35,570 nucleotides of DNA from Rhodoferax sp. (GTDB lineage Bacteria; Pseudomonadota; Gammaproteobacteria; Burkholderiales; Burkholderiaceae_C). The position numbers and the translations under genes are program-made. Every line of letters starts with the position of its first letter. Position 1 is the stretch's first letter. A model generated the notes under the pieces. It ran no database searches. It saw only the letters and a program-made list of their open reading frames with translations, and had not been told where the DNA came from. The DNA lies in assembly GCF_014859475.1 (NCBI RefSeq), contig NZ_JACUUE010000009.1:1-35570 (forward strand). Direction: 5' to 3'. Positions 1-8,045 of this stretch are shown here, one piece after another.

Positions 1-64
1 GGCACGTGCCACCCGCGATGCCCTGACCCAACTGGAAGCCAACCCCGAGCGCCTGCTGGCGTGA
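1..64 (+). CDS. C-terminal end of an unidentified protein (partial)
   Basis: An open frame enters from the left edge and stops with TGA at 62-64. The visible tail is about 20 residues and ends in LEANPERLLA. It is too short to assign to a family. The codons are GC-rich at the third position, like the neighbouring genes, which supports real coding. The gene converges on dprA, whose stop lies 24 bases further on, leaving no room for a large terminator. Function unknown. Confidence 0.5.
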   Translation, partial: ARATRDALTQLEANPERLLA

Positions 65-87
65 ACTGCGCCAGGATGCCATCAGTT

Positions 88-1287
88 TCAGGCGCCCGGC
101 AGGCGTTGAAACAGGCCGCCCGGCAAGCGTGCCACCAGCCCATTGATTTCCAGTGTCATCAACTGGGCCTGTAAATCTGCAGTTTGCAGCTGGGTCCTGC
201 CCTGCAAGGCGTCGAGCCCGACGGGATCGAAGCCGATGGCTTGCAGCAGCGCGTGGTCGGCGTCGTCTGTGCCGTTCTTGTTTGGCGGGTCGCCAGGAGT
301 AGCCAGACCGGCTGTCACGGCCGACAACGCCTCATAGCCCTGCAGTTCTTCCAGCACGTCTTGCGCTGATTCCACCAGCTTGGCACCTTGCTTGATCAGT
401 GCGTGGCAACCACGCGACTGCGCCGCGTGGATTGAGCCGGGGATGGCAAACACATCCTTGCCCTGTTCGGTGGTGAGCCGGGCGGTAATGAGCGAGCCCG
501 ATTGCAGGGCGGCCTCCACCACCAGCGTGCCGCGAGCGAGCCCGGCGATAAGGCGGTTGCGTTTGGGGAAGTTGGCATTCAAGGGCGGCGTTCCCAACGG
601 GTACTCGCTCAGCAACAGGCCGTGTTGCGCAACGCGGTGGGCCAGGGCGTGGTGGGCTCTGGGGTAAACCCGGTCCAGGCCGGTGCCGATCACGGCCAGC
701 GTCAGCGCTTGGCCTGTGGCACCGTCGGGCAAAGCCTCAAGGGCGCCTTCGTGGGCGGCGCCGTCCACTCCCAGGGCCAGGCCGCTCACCACCGTCAGGC
801 CGGACTGAACCAGCGCTTTGGCGAATTGCCTGGCATTGCGCGCACCTTGCGGTGTCGGGTTGCGGCTGCCCACCACGGCCAGGCAGCGCCGGGCCTCGAT
901 CGGCCAGGACGCAGCAGGGTCTGATGGCGCGTCATCTTCGAAGTGGGCGTTGCCCAGCAGGTACAGCATCAAAGGCGGGTCGTCGATGTCGAGCAAGACT
1001 TTCGGATAACCAGGGTCGCCCAGCGTGACGATGTGACGCCGGCAGCCATTCGGTTCGCTTTGGTTGAGCCAGGCCCAGGTGGTTTCCAGCAGCCCGGTCA
1101 ATGCCTCGGGCTCGCCGCGCAAAGCCTGCGTTTGGGTTGCTGTTGCCACTTGCCGCAAAGCGCAGGAGGGCTGCTCGAATATGGCCTGTGGCAGGCCAAA
1201 AGCCGTTAGCAGCTTGCGCGCCGTGACGTTGCCGATGCCCGGGCTCAGTGTCAGCCTCAGCCATGCCTTGAGTTCATCGCGTTCCAT
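88..1287 (-). CDS. dprA: DNA-processing protein DprA (Smf), DNA uptake and recombination mediator
   Basis: DprA binds incoming single-stranded DNA in the cytoplasm and loads RecA during natural transformation. From the ATG at 1287 the protein is 399 aa. It has an N-terminal helix-hairpin-helix-like part (SPGIGNVTARKLL), then the Rossmann-like DprA core from about residue 85 to 310. The core shows VVGSRNPT, SGLALGVDGAAH and the FPKRNRLIAGL motif. A C-terminal winged-helix-like domain ends at FQRLPGA. A longer reading from a GTG at 1332 would overlap the end of the upstream LysM gene by 26 bases. I chose the ATG because MERDELKAWLRL matches usual DprA starts, although neither start has a strong Shine-Dalgarno sequence. 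It lies 19 bases behind the LysM gene and is probably co-transcribed with it. Confidence 0.93.
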   Translation of the reverse strand: MERDELKAWLRLTLSPGIGNVTARKLLTAFGLPQAIFEQPSCALRQVATATQTQALRGEPEALTGLLETTWAWLNQSEPNGCRRHIVTLGDPGYPKVLLDIDDPPLMLYLLGNAHFEDDAPSDPAASWPIEARRCLAVVGSRNPTPQGARNARQFAKALVQSGLTVVSGLALGVDGAAHEGALEALPDGATGQALTLAVIGTGLDRVYPRAHHALAHRVAQHGLLLSEYPLGTPPLNANFPKRNRLIAGLARGTLVVEAALQSGSLITARLTTEQGKDVFAIPGSIHAAQSRGCHALIKQGAKLVESAQDVLEELQGYEALSAVTAGLATPGDPPNKNGTDDADHALLQAIGFDPVGLDALQGRTQLQTADLQAQLMTLEINGLVARLPGGLFQRLPGA

Positions 1288-1306
1288 GGGTGGCCGGCGG
1301 GTGCTG

Positions 1307-2521
1307 TCAGAGCGGGTTGACCAGTCGATCACCTACCTTGACACCGCTGGTGATGTCGAGCACCAGGCCGTATGACACCTTTTCGAAAGTTCGAAACACC
1401 ATCAATAAACCATTGCGCTCATCGGGCAACTTGATCATGGGGCGATTGGCATCGGTCTTGTCCACCAGGCGTGCGCCGTCGGTCATGATGGCCAGCACAT
1501 GGCCCGGCTCCAGGCCATCACGGCTGCCACGGTTGATGCTCACCACCTGGTTTTGGGCGGCATTGACCACGGCATTGCCGTAAACCGAGACAACCCGGGC
1601 ATCCATGGCACCCACGGGGGCGTGGGGAACGTAACTTTGCAGTTGTACCGGCGGCTCTTGCAACAGCCGGTCGCCAACGCGTATTTCTTCTTTGGCATCA
1701 ACGATGTCGATGGTGGCTGGCACGATATCAGTGCGGCTTTTGCCGTCGCCATCAACGCTTTCCTGGCTGCTTTCGCTGCGTGCCAGCAAGGCCTTGCCAA
1801 CGTACTGGGCTTCATAGCCCAGTACTTCGCCGCTGACCGGGTCTTTCAGCGGCGTGGCGTTGCGAAACACTCTGAACGCCTGTTGCTTCTTGCGTGGGTC
1901 GTCGGTTAGTTTGGCGTCAGCGGTGCCGCGGGCATAGGCCCGGTCGCCGCGGGTGAGCAACACCCGGCTGTCTTGCGCCGCCACGATCCGTGGTGCCGCG
2001 CTCAGACCCTGTTCATCGACGATCAGGGGTTCGGCCAGGAACGGCTCGATCAGGCTGCTCTTGAGCGTGGGCAGGGCGCTGCTTGCCAAATTTTCAACGC
2101 GGGTGCGCGGCGACACGCGTACCGTGGGCAGGTCGCTGCCTGGGTGCATGCTCAGGCGTGCCCGGCCGTTGCTGGTGTCAAGATACAGCGTTTGGCCCGG
2201 ATAAATCAGGTGCGGGTTTTTGATGTCGGACAAGTTCATGCCCCACAGTTCGGGCCAGCGCCAGGGCCTTAGAAGGAACAAGCCGGAAATAGCCCACAGC
2301 GTGTCGCCAGACTTCACCGTGTAGCTTTGCGGTGCATTGGGGCTCAGCTCGCTCAAGGCCACGCCGCTCTGGGCGACCTGGTTGGCAATGGCGCGCTGCT
2401 GCGCCGTGATCGGGAAATTTTGCGACAGCGCGGGGCCTGCCAGCAAGCTGCAGGCCAGCGCCATCCAGGTCAATTTAGGTGAGACAGTGTCAAAAAAAGT
2501 TTTGGCCATGGTGTTTTGCAT
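1307..2521 (-). CDS. Secreted LysM-domain protein, probably peptidoglycan-binding
   Basis: A 404-aa protein with an N-terminal signal sequence (about residues 10-33, hydrophobic core LTWMALACSLLAG, likely cleavage after ALS). One LysM domain follows at about residues 66-115 (SYTVKSGDTLWAISG to NPHLIYPGQTLYL). The remaining roughly 290 residues hold no motif I recognise. LysM modules bind N-acetylglucosamine-containing glycans, so a periplasmic wall-bound role is likely. Start may instead be the Met at residue 5 (2509), because MAKTFF leads directly into the signal peptide. It precedes dprA on the same strand and diverges from def-fmt, an arrangement I recall as common in Burkholderiales. The precise function is not known. 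Confidence 0.85.
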   Translation of the reverse strand: MQNTMAKTFFDTVSPKLTWMALACSLLAGPALSQNFPITAQQRAIANQVAQSGVALSELSPNAPQSYTVKSGDTLWAISGLFLLRPWRWPELWGMNLSDIKNPHLIYPGQTLYLDTSNGRARLSMHPGSDLPTVRVSPRTRVENLASSALPTLKSSLIEPFLAEPLIVDEQGLSAAPRIVAAQDSRVLLTRGDRAYARGTADAKLTDDPRKKQQAFRVFRNATPLKDPVSGEVLGYEAQYVGKALLARSESSQESVDGDGKSRTDIVPATIDIVDAKEEIRVGDRLLQEPPVQLQSYVPHAPVGAMDARVVSVYGNAVVNAAQNQVVSINRGSRDGLEPGHVLAIMTDGARLVDKTDANRPMIKLPDERNGLLMVFRTFEKVSYGLVLDITSGVKVGDRLVNPL

Positions 2522-2639
2522 TTGATTAACTCACATGAGATTGTGCGCCCAAGCCCTTGCCGGGACAACGATTGTCCTGCGGGTAATGGACGCAGCACGG
2601 CGAAAATAGCGAAAATAACGACATCTTTGAAGTGACATC
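2522..2639. promoter_or_regulatory. Divergent intergenic region between lysM-dprA and def-fmt, with a small inverted repeat
   Basis: These 118 bases must hold the start signals for both transcription units. An inverted repeat GGACAA-CGA-TTGTCC lies at 2563-2577, about 63 bases before the def ATG. I could not place convincing -35/-10 pairs for either direction. The repeat could be an operator or a short RNA hairpin; this is inference from symmetry only. Confidence 0.35.
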
Positions 2640-3149
2640 ATGGCTCTACTCCCAATTCTTTGCTATCCCGACCCCAAACTGCACACCGTGGCCAAACCTG
2701 TGGCTGCGGTCGATGCGCGCATCAAAACCCTGATTGCCGACATGTTCGAGACCATGTACGAGGCCAAAGGCATTGGCCTGGCGGCCACCCAGGTCAATGT
2801 GCACGAGCGGCTGATTGTGATGGATATTTCCGAGGGTCGCGATGTGCCCCTGGTGCTGATTAACCCGAAAATTCTGTGGGCCAGCCCCGAGACGCATCTG
2901 AATGAAGAGGGTTGCCTTTCGGTGCCCGGCATTTACGACGGCGTGCGGCGCCACGATGCGGTCAAGGTCGAGGCCCTCGATGACGTGGGCACGCAGCGGC
3001 TGATCGAGGCCGACGGGCTGCTGGCGGTGTGCATCCAGCACGAGATGGACCACCTGATGGGCAAGATGTTCGTCGAGTATTTGTCGCCACTCAAGCGCAA
3101 CCGCATCAAGACCAAGCTGCTCAAAGCCCAGCGCGAGGAGCGCGCTTGA
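2640..3149 (+). CDS. def: Peptide deformylase
   Basis: Removes the formyl group from the N-terminal methionine of new proteins, using a bound metal ion (usually Fe2+). The 169-aa length is normal. All three family motifs are present: [10 protein letters not shown] (about residues 43-52), EGCLSVP (about 90-96, with the metal-binding Cys) and HEMDH (about 133-137, two metal-binding His and the catalytic Glu). It is the first gene of the plus-strand chain. fmt, whose product adds the formyl group, starts inside the def stop codon, so the two opposing steps of the formylation cycle are translationally coupled. Confidence 0.97.
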   Translation: MALLPILCYPDPKLHTVAKPVAAVDARIKTLIADMFETMYEAKGIGLAATQVNVHERLIVMDISEGRDVPLVLINPKILWASPETHLNEEGCLSVPGIYDGVRRHDAVKVEALDDVGTQRLIEADGLLAVCIQHEMDHLMGKMFVEYLSPLKRNRIKTKLLKAQREERA

Positions 3150-4114
3150 AGCTGGTGTTCGCGGGCACGCCCGAATTTGCCGCAGTGGCGTTGGCCCACT
3201 TGCATGCGGCCGGTCATGACGTGGCGCTGGTGTTGAGCCAGCCCGACCGCCCCGCCGGACGCGGCATGAAGCTGCACCCTTCGCCGGTCAAACAGTTTGC
3301 GCTGGCGCATGGCATGGCCGTGGCGCAACCGCGCAGCTTGCGCCTGGACGGAAAATACCCGGAAGATGCGCAGGCCGCCCGCCAGGCGCTCGAAGCCGCG
3401 CAGGCCGACGCCATGGTGGTGGCGGCTTACGGCCTGATCCTGCCGCAGTGGGTGCTCGACATGCCAAGGCTGGGTTGCTTCAATATTCACGCCTCTTTAC
3501 TGCCGCGCTGGCGCGGTGCCGCCCCGATCCACCGCGCCATCGAGGCCGGCGATGCGGCCACCGGTGTCACCATCATGCAAATGGACGCCGGCCTGGACAC
3601 CGGCGACATGCTGCTCACGCAGTCGCTGCCGATTTTGCCAACCGACACCACCGGCAGCCTGCACGACCGGCTCGCCGAGTTGGGTGGCCAACTGATGGTG
3701 CAGGCGCTGGCGCAGGCTGCTGTTGGCAAGCTGCATCCCGTGCCGCAACCAGCGCATGGCATCACTTATGCCAGCAAGATCGACAAGGCCGAGGCTGCCA
3801 TCGACTGGTCGCAGTCGGCGCAAACCATTGCCCGGCGGGTGCGCGCGTTCAACCCGTTTCCGGGTGCCAGCACCCAGTTGGCGGGTGAGACGCTCAAAAT
3901 CTGGGCGGCTGAGGCCAGCGAGGCGGGCGATGGCACGCCGCAAGCCTCACAAGTGGCGGGCCAGATCGTGGCGATCACCGCAGCCGGCATTGCGGTCGCC
4001 GCACTTGATTCGATCGTCATCCTCACCGAACTGCAGCGCCCCGGCGGCAAACGCCTTGCCAGTGCCGAGTTCCTGCGCGGTTGCCCCTTGCAAGTCGGAC
4101 AGGTGCTGGGCTGA
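3146..4114 (+). CDS. fmt: Methionyl-tRNA formyltransferase
   Basis: Transfers a formyl group from 10-formyl-tetrahydrofolate to initiator Met-tRNA. I place the start at TTG 3146-3148, overlapping the def stop in the string TTGA. A GAGGAG Shine-Dalgarno lies at 3135-3140, five bases upstream. The resulting 322-aa protein begins [16 protein letters not shown], which fits the family. The frame stays open further upstream to 3029, but that part lies inside def and is not protein-like. The core shows [17 protein letters not shown] (catalytic Asn/His region) and the LDTGDML loop, then the C-terminal RNA-binding domain after about residue 205 (FNPFPGA). The rare TTG start may keep Fmt output tied to def translation; that is inference. 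Confidence 0.95.
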   Translation: MKLVFAGTPEFAAVALAHLHAAGHDVALVLSQPDRPAGRGMKLHPSPVKQFALAHGMAVAQPRSLRLDGKYPEDAQAARQALEAAQADAMVVAAYGLILPQWVLDMPRLGCFNIHASLLPRWRGAAPIHRAIEAGDAATGVTIMQMDAGLDTGDMLLTQSLPILPTDTTGSLHDRLAELGGQLMVQALAQAAVGKLHPVPQPAHGITYASKIDKAEAAIDWSQSAQTIARRVRAFNPFPGASTQLAGETLKIWAAEASEAGDGTPQASQVAGQIVAITAAGIAVAALDSIVILTELQRPGGKRLASAEFLRGCPLQVGQVLG

Positions 4115-4860
4115 TGCGCGCCTGGCGCGCGCAGGCACGCAGCTGGTGGCAGCACCCGGCGTTTGGCCGCGGCCTGCGCGAGATGGCCGCGGTGTCGCCG
4201 GGCCTGGCCGCTTGGGGCTTGATGACCGGCGTGGCCATGGTCAAGTCTGGCATGAGCACGTTCGAGGCCGTTGCCATGACTTTGCTGGTGTTTGCCGGCA
4301 GCTCGCAGCTCGCTGCCATGCCCCTGATGACGGCCGGTGCGCCAGTGTGGGTGATTCTGGCCACAGCTTTTTGCGTCAATTTGCGTTTTGTGGTGTTCAG
4401 CGCCCACATGCGTCCCTACCTGATGCACCTGCCGCTGCGCTGGCGCCTGTTGCAGGGCTACCTGACCACCGACCTTAGCTATGTGCTGTTTACCAAGCAC
4501 TACCACCACCCTTCGGAGCATGTCGCCGAGCGCCGCGAGCAGTTGGCTTTTCTCAGTGGCGGCAGCCTGTTCAACTGGGTTAGTTGGCAAGGGGCCAGTC
4601 TGATCGGCATTGCGCTGGCCAATGTGATTCCAACCCATTGGGGGCTGGCTTTTGCGGGTATTTTGGCGCTGCTGGGCATCGGTTGTTCGCTGGCCTCCAG
4701 CCATTTGCGCCGCGTTGCCGCCGGGGTGGCGGGCATGGCCGCCGTGGCTGCCTATGCGCTGCCGCTCAAGCTCAACATTGTGGTGGCCATTGCCTGCGCG
4801 GTGGCGCTGTGCCTGATCCTTGAAGAAAGCTGGCCCAAAAAGCCGGGCGCAGCGGCATGA
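4114..4860 (+). CDS. azlC: AzlC family branched-chain amino-acid exporter, large subunit
   Basis: A 248-aa inner-membrane protein of the AzlC family, which exports branched-chain amino acids together with the small partner AzlD. The ATG at 4114 shares its A with the fmt stop (TGATG), and I prefer it over a reading from 4081. Family features include AAVSPGLAAWG near the N-terminus, VFAGSSQLAA, the FCVNLRFVVFSAHMRP stretch, and several hydrophobic segments towards the C-terminus. azlD follows with an ATGA overlap, giving the usual two-gene exporter. Substrates are inferred from the family, not from this sequence. Confidence 0.9.
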   Translation: MRAWRAQARSWWQHPAFGRGLREMAAVSPGLAAWGLMTGVAMVKSGMSTFEAVAMTLLVFAGSSQLAAMPLMTAGAPVWVILATAFCVNLRFVVFSAHMRPYLMHLPLRWRLLQGYLTTDLSYVLFTKHYHHPSEHVAERREQLAFLSGGSLFNWVSWQGASLIGIALANVIPTHWGLAFAGILALLGIGCSLASSHLRRVAAGVAGMAAVAAYALPLKLNIVVAIACAVALCLILEESWPKKPGAAA

Positions 4861-5219
4861 GCGGCCCCGACCTGAATGGCACCGACCTCTGGACGCTGGG
4901 GGTGATTGCGGGCCTGGCGCTGGTTACCGTCATCACGCGCTGTTTCTTTTTCATCAGCGACCAGGCCTGGCACCTGCCGCACTGGGCGCAGCGCGGCCTG
5001 CAGTACGCACCCATTGCGGCGCTGGCCGCGGTGGTGGCGCCCGAGGTGATCATGACGCAGGGCTTGCTCATCAGCACCTGGCAAGACGCGCGCATCTACG
5101 CCGCGCTGGCTGGTGCCGGCTATTTCTTCTGGCGCAAGGGCCAGGGCCAGGCGGTGCTGGGCACCATTGTGTCGGGCATGGCGGTCTATCTGCCGCTGCA
5201 TCTGGGGCTGGGGTGGTAG
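4857..5219 (+). CDS. azlD: AzlD family branched-chain amino-acid exporter, small subunit
   Basis: A 120-aa membrane protein with about four hydrophobic segments and the AzlD signature near the N-terminus (ALVTVITRCFFF), followed by QYAPIAALAAVVAPEV. Its ATG overlaps the azlC stop as ATGA, so synthesis is coupled. AzlD is needed with AzlC for export of branched-chain amino acids in characterised members. Length and position are typical. It ends 75 bases before pyk, with no obvious terminator between. Confidence 0.9.
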   Translation: MSGPDLNGTDLWTLGVIAGLALVTVITRCFFFISDQAWHLPHWAQRGLQYAPIAALAAVVAPEVIMTQGLLISTWQDARIYAALAGAGYFFWRKGQGQAVLGTIVSGMAVYLPLHLGLGW

Positions 5220-5240
5220 CGCGGGCATTCTTGTTGCTGT

Positions 5241-5283
5241 CATGTAACTACGTTGTGTGAAAATCACGAAACTAAATTACATG
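5241..5283. promoter_or_regulatory. Imperfect inverted repeat before pyk, possible HexR-type operator pair
   Basis: CATGTAACTACGT (5241-5253) and ACTAAATTACATG (5271-5283) are inverted copies agreeing at 10 of 13 positions, separated by 17 bases. The right copy lies in the AT-rich stretch GAAACTAAATTACA, which resembles the gammaproteobacterial HexR consensus TGTAATTAAATTACA. HexR is a known regulator of central carbon genes including pyruvate kinase. The repeat lies 12-54 bases before the pyk ATG, a position where binding could block transcription. Identity of the regulator is inference. Confidence 0.35.
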
Positions 5284-5294
5284 GAGATATTTTT

Positions 5295-6725
5295 ATGCCA
5301 CGTCGCGCCACCAAAATTGTTGCCACTTTAGGCCCCGCGTCCAGCGATCCTGCGTTGCTGGAGCAAATGATCCACGCCGGGGTCAATGTGGTGCGACTGA
5401 ACTTCAGCCACGGCACGGCGCAAGACCATATCGAGCGGGCGCGTCTGGTGCGCGAAGTCGCCAAGCGGGCCGGGCGCGAGGTCGGCATCATGGCCGATTT
5501 GCAGGGGCCCAAGATCCGGGTCGGCATATTTGCCGAGGGCAAGGTGTTGTTGCAATCGGGCCAGAAATTTGTCCTGGACGCGGCGCGCACCGAGCTTGGT
5601 GACATCGATGCCGTGGGGTTGGACTACAAAGCTCTGCCGCGCGAAGTCAAGGCCGGCGACGTGCTGCTGCTTAACGACGGCTTGATCGTCATCGTGGTCG
5701 ATGCGGTCAAGGGCGAGGCAATTCACACCACGGTCAGGCTCGGTGGCGAGTTGTCCAACAACAAGGGCATCAACAAGCAGGGCGGCGGCCTGAGCGCCCC
5801 GGCTCTCACTGCCAAGGACATGGAAGACATCCGCACGGCGATGGGCTTCCATGCCGATTACGTGGCGGTGAGCTTTCCCAAAACTGCCACCGACATGGAA
5901 ATGGCGCGGCAACTCTGCAGCGTGGCGGCCGAGGACGGCCACCGACCTGGCCTGATCGCCAAAATTGAGCGCGCCGAGGCGATTCCGCACCTCGAAGATA
6001 TCCTGCTGGCCAGCGATGGCATCATGGTGGCGCGCGGCGACCTGGCAGTGGAAGTGGGCAACGCCGTGGTGCCGGCGCTGCAAAAACGCATGATCAAGCT
6101 GGCGCGTGAGCACGACCGAGTGGTGATCACGGCCACGCAGATGATGGAGTCGATGATCAACAACCCGGTGCCCACCCGCGCCGAGGTCAGCGACGTGGCC
6201 AACGCGGTGCTCGACGGCACCGACGCGGTCATGCTGTCAGCCGAAACCGCCGCTGGCAAATACCCGCTGGAAACCGTGATAGAAATGGCCAAAATTTGCC
6301 ACGCGGCCGAGGGTGGCGAGATGTTCAAGCTCGAGGCCGACTTCAGCGGCAAAATCTTCACCCGCATCGACCAGACCATTGCCATGGGCGCCTTGTTCAC
6401 CGCGCATCACTTGGGCGCCAAGGCCATCGTGGCCATGACCGACAGCGGCGCGACCGCGCTGTGGATGAGCCGTCACCTGATTCATGTGCCCATTTTTGCG
6501 CTGACTTCAAAAATTGCCACGCAACGCAAAATGACGCTGTACCGCAACGTGCGCCCGCTGCTGATTGACACCAGCGCCGACCGCGACACCGCACTGGCCG
6601 AATCCGAGAGCGACCTCAAGGCGCGCGGCATTGTGAAAACCGGCGATGTCTATGCCATCACCTGTGGTGAGCCGATGGGCTCGCCCGGCGGCACCAATAT
6701 GCTCAAGATTTGCCGCGTGTCGTGA
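5295..6725 (+). CDS. pyk: Pyruvate kinase
   Basis: Catalyses the last step of glycolysis, phosphoenolpyruvate plus ADP to pyruvate plus ATP. I start at ATG 5295 (MPRRATKIVATLGPASS), preceded by GGAG at 5283-5286; the frame is open from 5253 but lacks a ribosome site there. The 476-aa length is normal. Motifs include VNVVRLNFSHG, IMADLQGPKIRVG, LIAKIERAEAI (catalytic Lys), MVARGDLAVE (metal and substrate binding) and VITATQMMESM. The C-terminal regulatory domain is complete. It stands alone on its strand and is followed by fba 97 bases later. Confidence 0.97.
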   Translation: MPRRATKIVATLGPASSDPALLEQMIHAGVNVVRLNFSHGTAQDHIERARLVREVAKRAGREVGIMADLQGPKIRVGIFAEGKVLLQSGQKFVLDAARTELGDIDAVGLDYKALPREVKAGDVLLLNDGLIVIVVDAVKGEAIHTTVRLGGELSNNKGINKQGGGLSAPALTAKDMEDIRTAMGFHADYVAVSFPKTATDMEMARQLCSVAAEDGHRPGLIAKIERAEAIPHLEDILLASDGIMVARGDLAVEVGNAVVPALQKRMIKLAREHDRVVITATQMMESMINNPVPTRAEVSDVANAVLDGTDAVMLSAETAAGKYPLETVIEMAKICHAAEGGEMFKLEADFSGKIFTRIDQTIAMGALFTAHHLGAKAIVAMTDSGATALWMSRHLIHVPIFALTSKIATQRKMTLYRNVRPLLIDTSADRDTALAESESDLKARGIVKTGDVYAITCGEPMGSPGGTNMLKICRVS

Positions 6726-6785
6726 TCTTTCAGGGGACGAGTGGTCATTCGCGGCGGTGTCGGTGTGTCGCTAGAATTGGCCTCA

Positions 6786-6803
6786 GTTACCACCCTGTTA
6801 CCA
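6786..6803 (+). promoter_or_regulatory. Direct repeat GTTACCA x2 in the fba leader
   Basis: GTTACCA occurs at 6786-6792 and again at 6797-6803, an 11-base spacing that places both copies on the same face of DNA. A possible -10 hexamer TAGAAT is at 6772-6777, so the repeats would lie at or just after the transcription start. The aldolase Shine-Dalgarno AAAGGA follows at 6810-6815. No -35 is convincing. It could be a regulator site or chance. Confidence 0.3.
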
Positions 6804-6822
6804 ACCCCTAAAGGACATCGCC

Positions 6823-7887
6823 ATGGCACTTGTTTCTATGCGAGAACTGCTTGACCATGCGGCAGCCAACGGCTACGGCATCCCGGCTTTCAACGTCAAC
6901 AACCTGGAGCAAGTGCAAGCCGTGATGTCGGCCGCCGATGAAGTCGGTGCGCCGGTCATTTTGCAAGCCAGCGCGGGTGCCCGCAAATACGCTGGTGAGC
7001 CCTTCATCAAACACCTGATTCTGGCCGCCATCGAGTCGTATCCGCACATTCCGCTGGTCATGCACCAGGACCACGGCCAAAGCCCGGACGTGTGCCAGGG
7101 CGCCATCAACCTGGGCTTCAGCTCGGTCATGATGGACGGCTCGCTGATGGCCGACGGCAAAACCATTGCCAGCTACGACTACAACGCCGAGGTCACGCGC
7201 AAAGTGGTTGACATGGCGCACGCCGTGGGCGTGACGGTGGAGGGCGAGCTGGGTTGCCTGGGCAGCCTGGAAACCATGAAAGGCGATAAGGAGGACGGCC
7301 ACGGCACCGACGCCACCATGACACGCGAGCAAATGCTCACCGACCCCGAGCAGGCGGCCGACTTCGTCAAGCGCACCCAGCTCGACGCGCTGGCCATTGC
7401 TATCGGCACCAGCCACGGCGCCTACAAGTTCACCCGCAAGCCCACCGGTGACATTCTTGCCATTGACCGCGTGATGGAAATCAACCGTCGCCTGCCCAAC
7501 ACCCATCTGGTGATGCACGGCTCCAGCTCGGTGCCGCAAGAGTCATTGGCCATCATCAACCAGTACGGCGGCAAGATGAAAGAAACCTACGGCGTGCCGG
7601 TGGAAGAAATCCAGAAGGCCATCAAATACGGCGTGCGCAAGATCAATATCGACACCGATATCCGCCTGGCCATGACTGCCGCCGTGCGCAAGTTCATGGC
7701 CGAGAACCCCGAAAAATTCGACGCCCGCGACTGGCTCAAGCCGGCCCGCGAGGCCGCCAAAGCCCTGTGCAAACAGCGCTATCTGCAGTTCGGCTGCGAA
7801 GGCCAGGGGTCAAAAATCAAAGGCCATAGCTTGTTCGAGGTGGCCGGGCAATACGCCCGTGGCGAACTGGCGCAGGTTGTCAATTGA
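6823..7887 (+). CDS. fba: Fructose-bisphosphate aldolase, class II
   Basis: Zinc-dependent aldolase that interconverts fructose 1,6-bisphosphate with dihydroxyacetone phosphate and glyceraldehyde 3-phosphate. The 354-aa protein begins [14 protein letters not shown], with AAAGGA upstream. Family motifs are [13 protein letters not shown] (about 18-30), MHQDHG (zinc His, about 83), [18 protein letters not shown] (about 194-203, zinc His) and [10 protein letters not shown] (about 227). The type is the long class II form used in glycolysis, gluconeogenesis and, in autotrophs, the Calvin cycle (cbbA). No Calvin-cycle genes are visible here. I find no terminator immediately after the stop; a possible intron remnant starts within about 15 bases. 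Confidence 0.96.
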   Translation: MALVSMRELLDHAAANGYGIPAFNVNNLEQVQAVMSAADEVGAPVILQASAGARKYAGEPFIKHLILAAIESYPHIPLVMHQDHGQSPDVCQGAINLGFSSVMMDGSLMADGKTIASYDYNAEVTRKVVDMAHAVGVTVEGELGCLGSLETMKGDKEDGHGTDATMTREQMLTDPEQAADFVKRTQLDALAIAIGTSHGAYKFTRKPTGDILAIDRVMEINRRLPNTHLVMHGSSSVPQESLAIINQYGGKMKETYGVPVEEIQKAIKYGVRKINIDTDIRLAMTAAVRKFMAENPEKFDARDWLKPAREAAKALCKQRYLQFGCEGQGSKIKGHSLFEVAGQYARGELAQVVN

Positions 7888-7900
7888 GACTTTTGTTTTA

Positions 7901-8045
7901 GCTGCGGGTGCAAGTCCCGCTACGAGCTGGTCACGGTGAGCAAAGTGAAACGCAACTGCATGAGGGTGACCGAGTGTGGGAAGGAAGCGTGGAGCGTAAA
8001 TCGCGAGCCGATGAACAAGAACCGCATAGAAGGCGCTGCGCGCCC
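7901..8045 (+). mobile_element. Probable group II intron remnant (5' RNA part, no reverse transcriptase)
   Basis: The segment has the look of domain I of a bacterial group II intron. It contains a hairpin GCGGG-TGCAAGT-CCCGC (7904-7920), then CTACGAGCTGGTCACGG, GGGAAGGAAGCGTGG, and CGATGAACAAGAACCGC leading into ATAGAAGGC. These short blocks recur in proteobacterial introns as I remember them. I see no GTGYG 5' end, no intron-encoded protein and no domain V hairpin, so it is a fragment. The right boundary is approximate. The call rests on pattern memory, not on a structure search. Confidence 0.5.
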
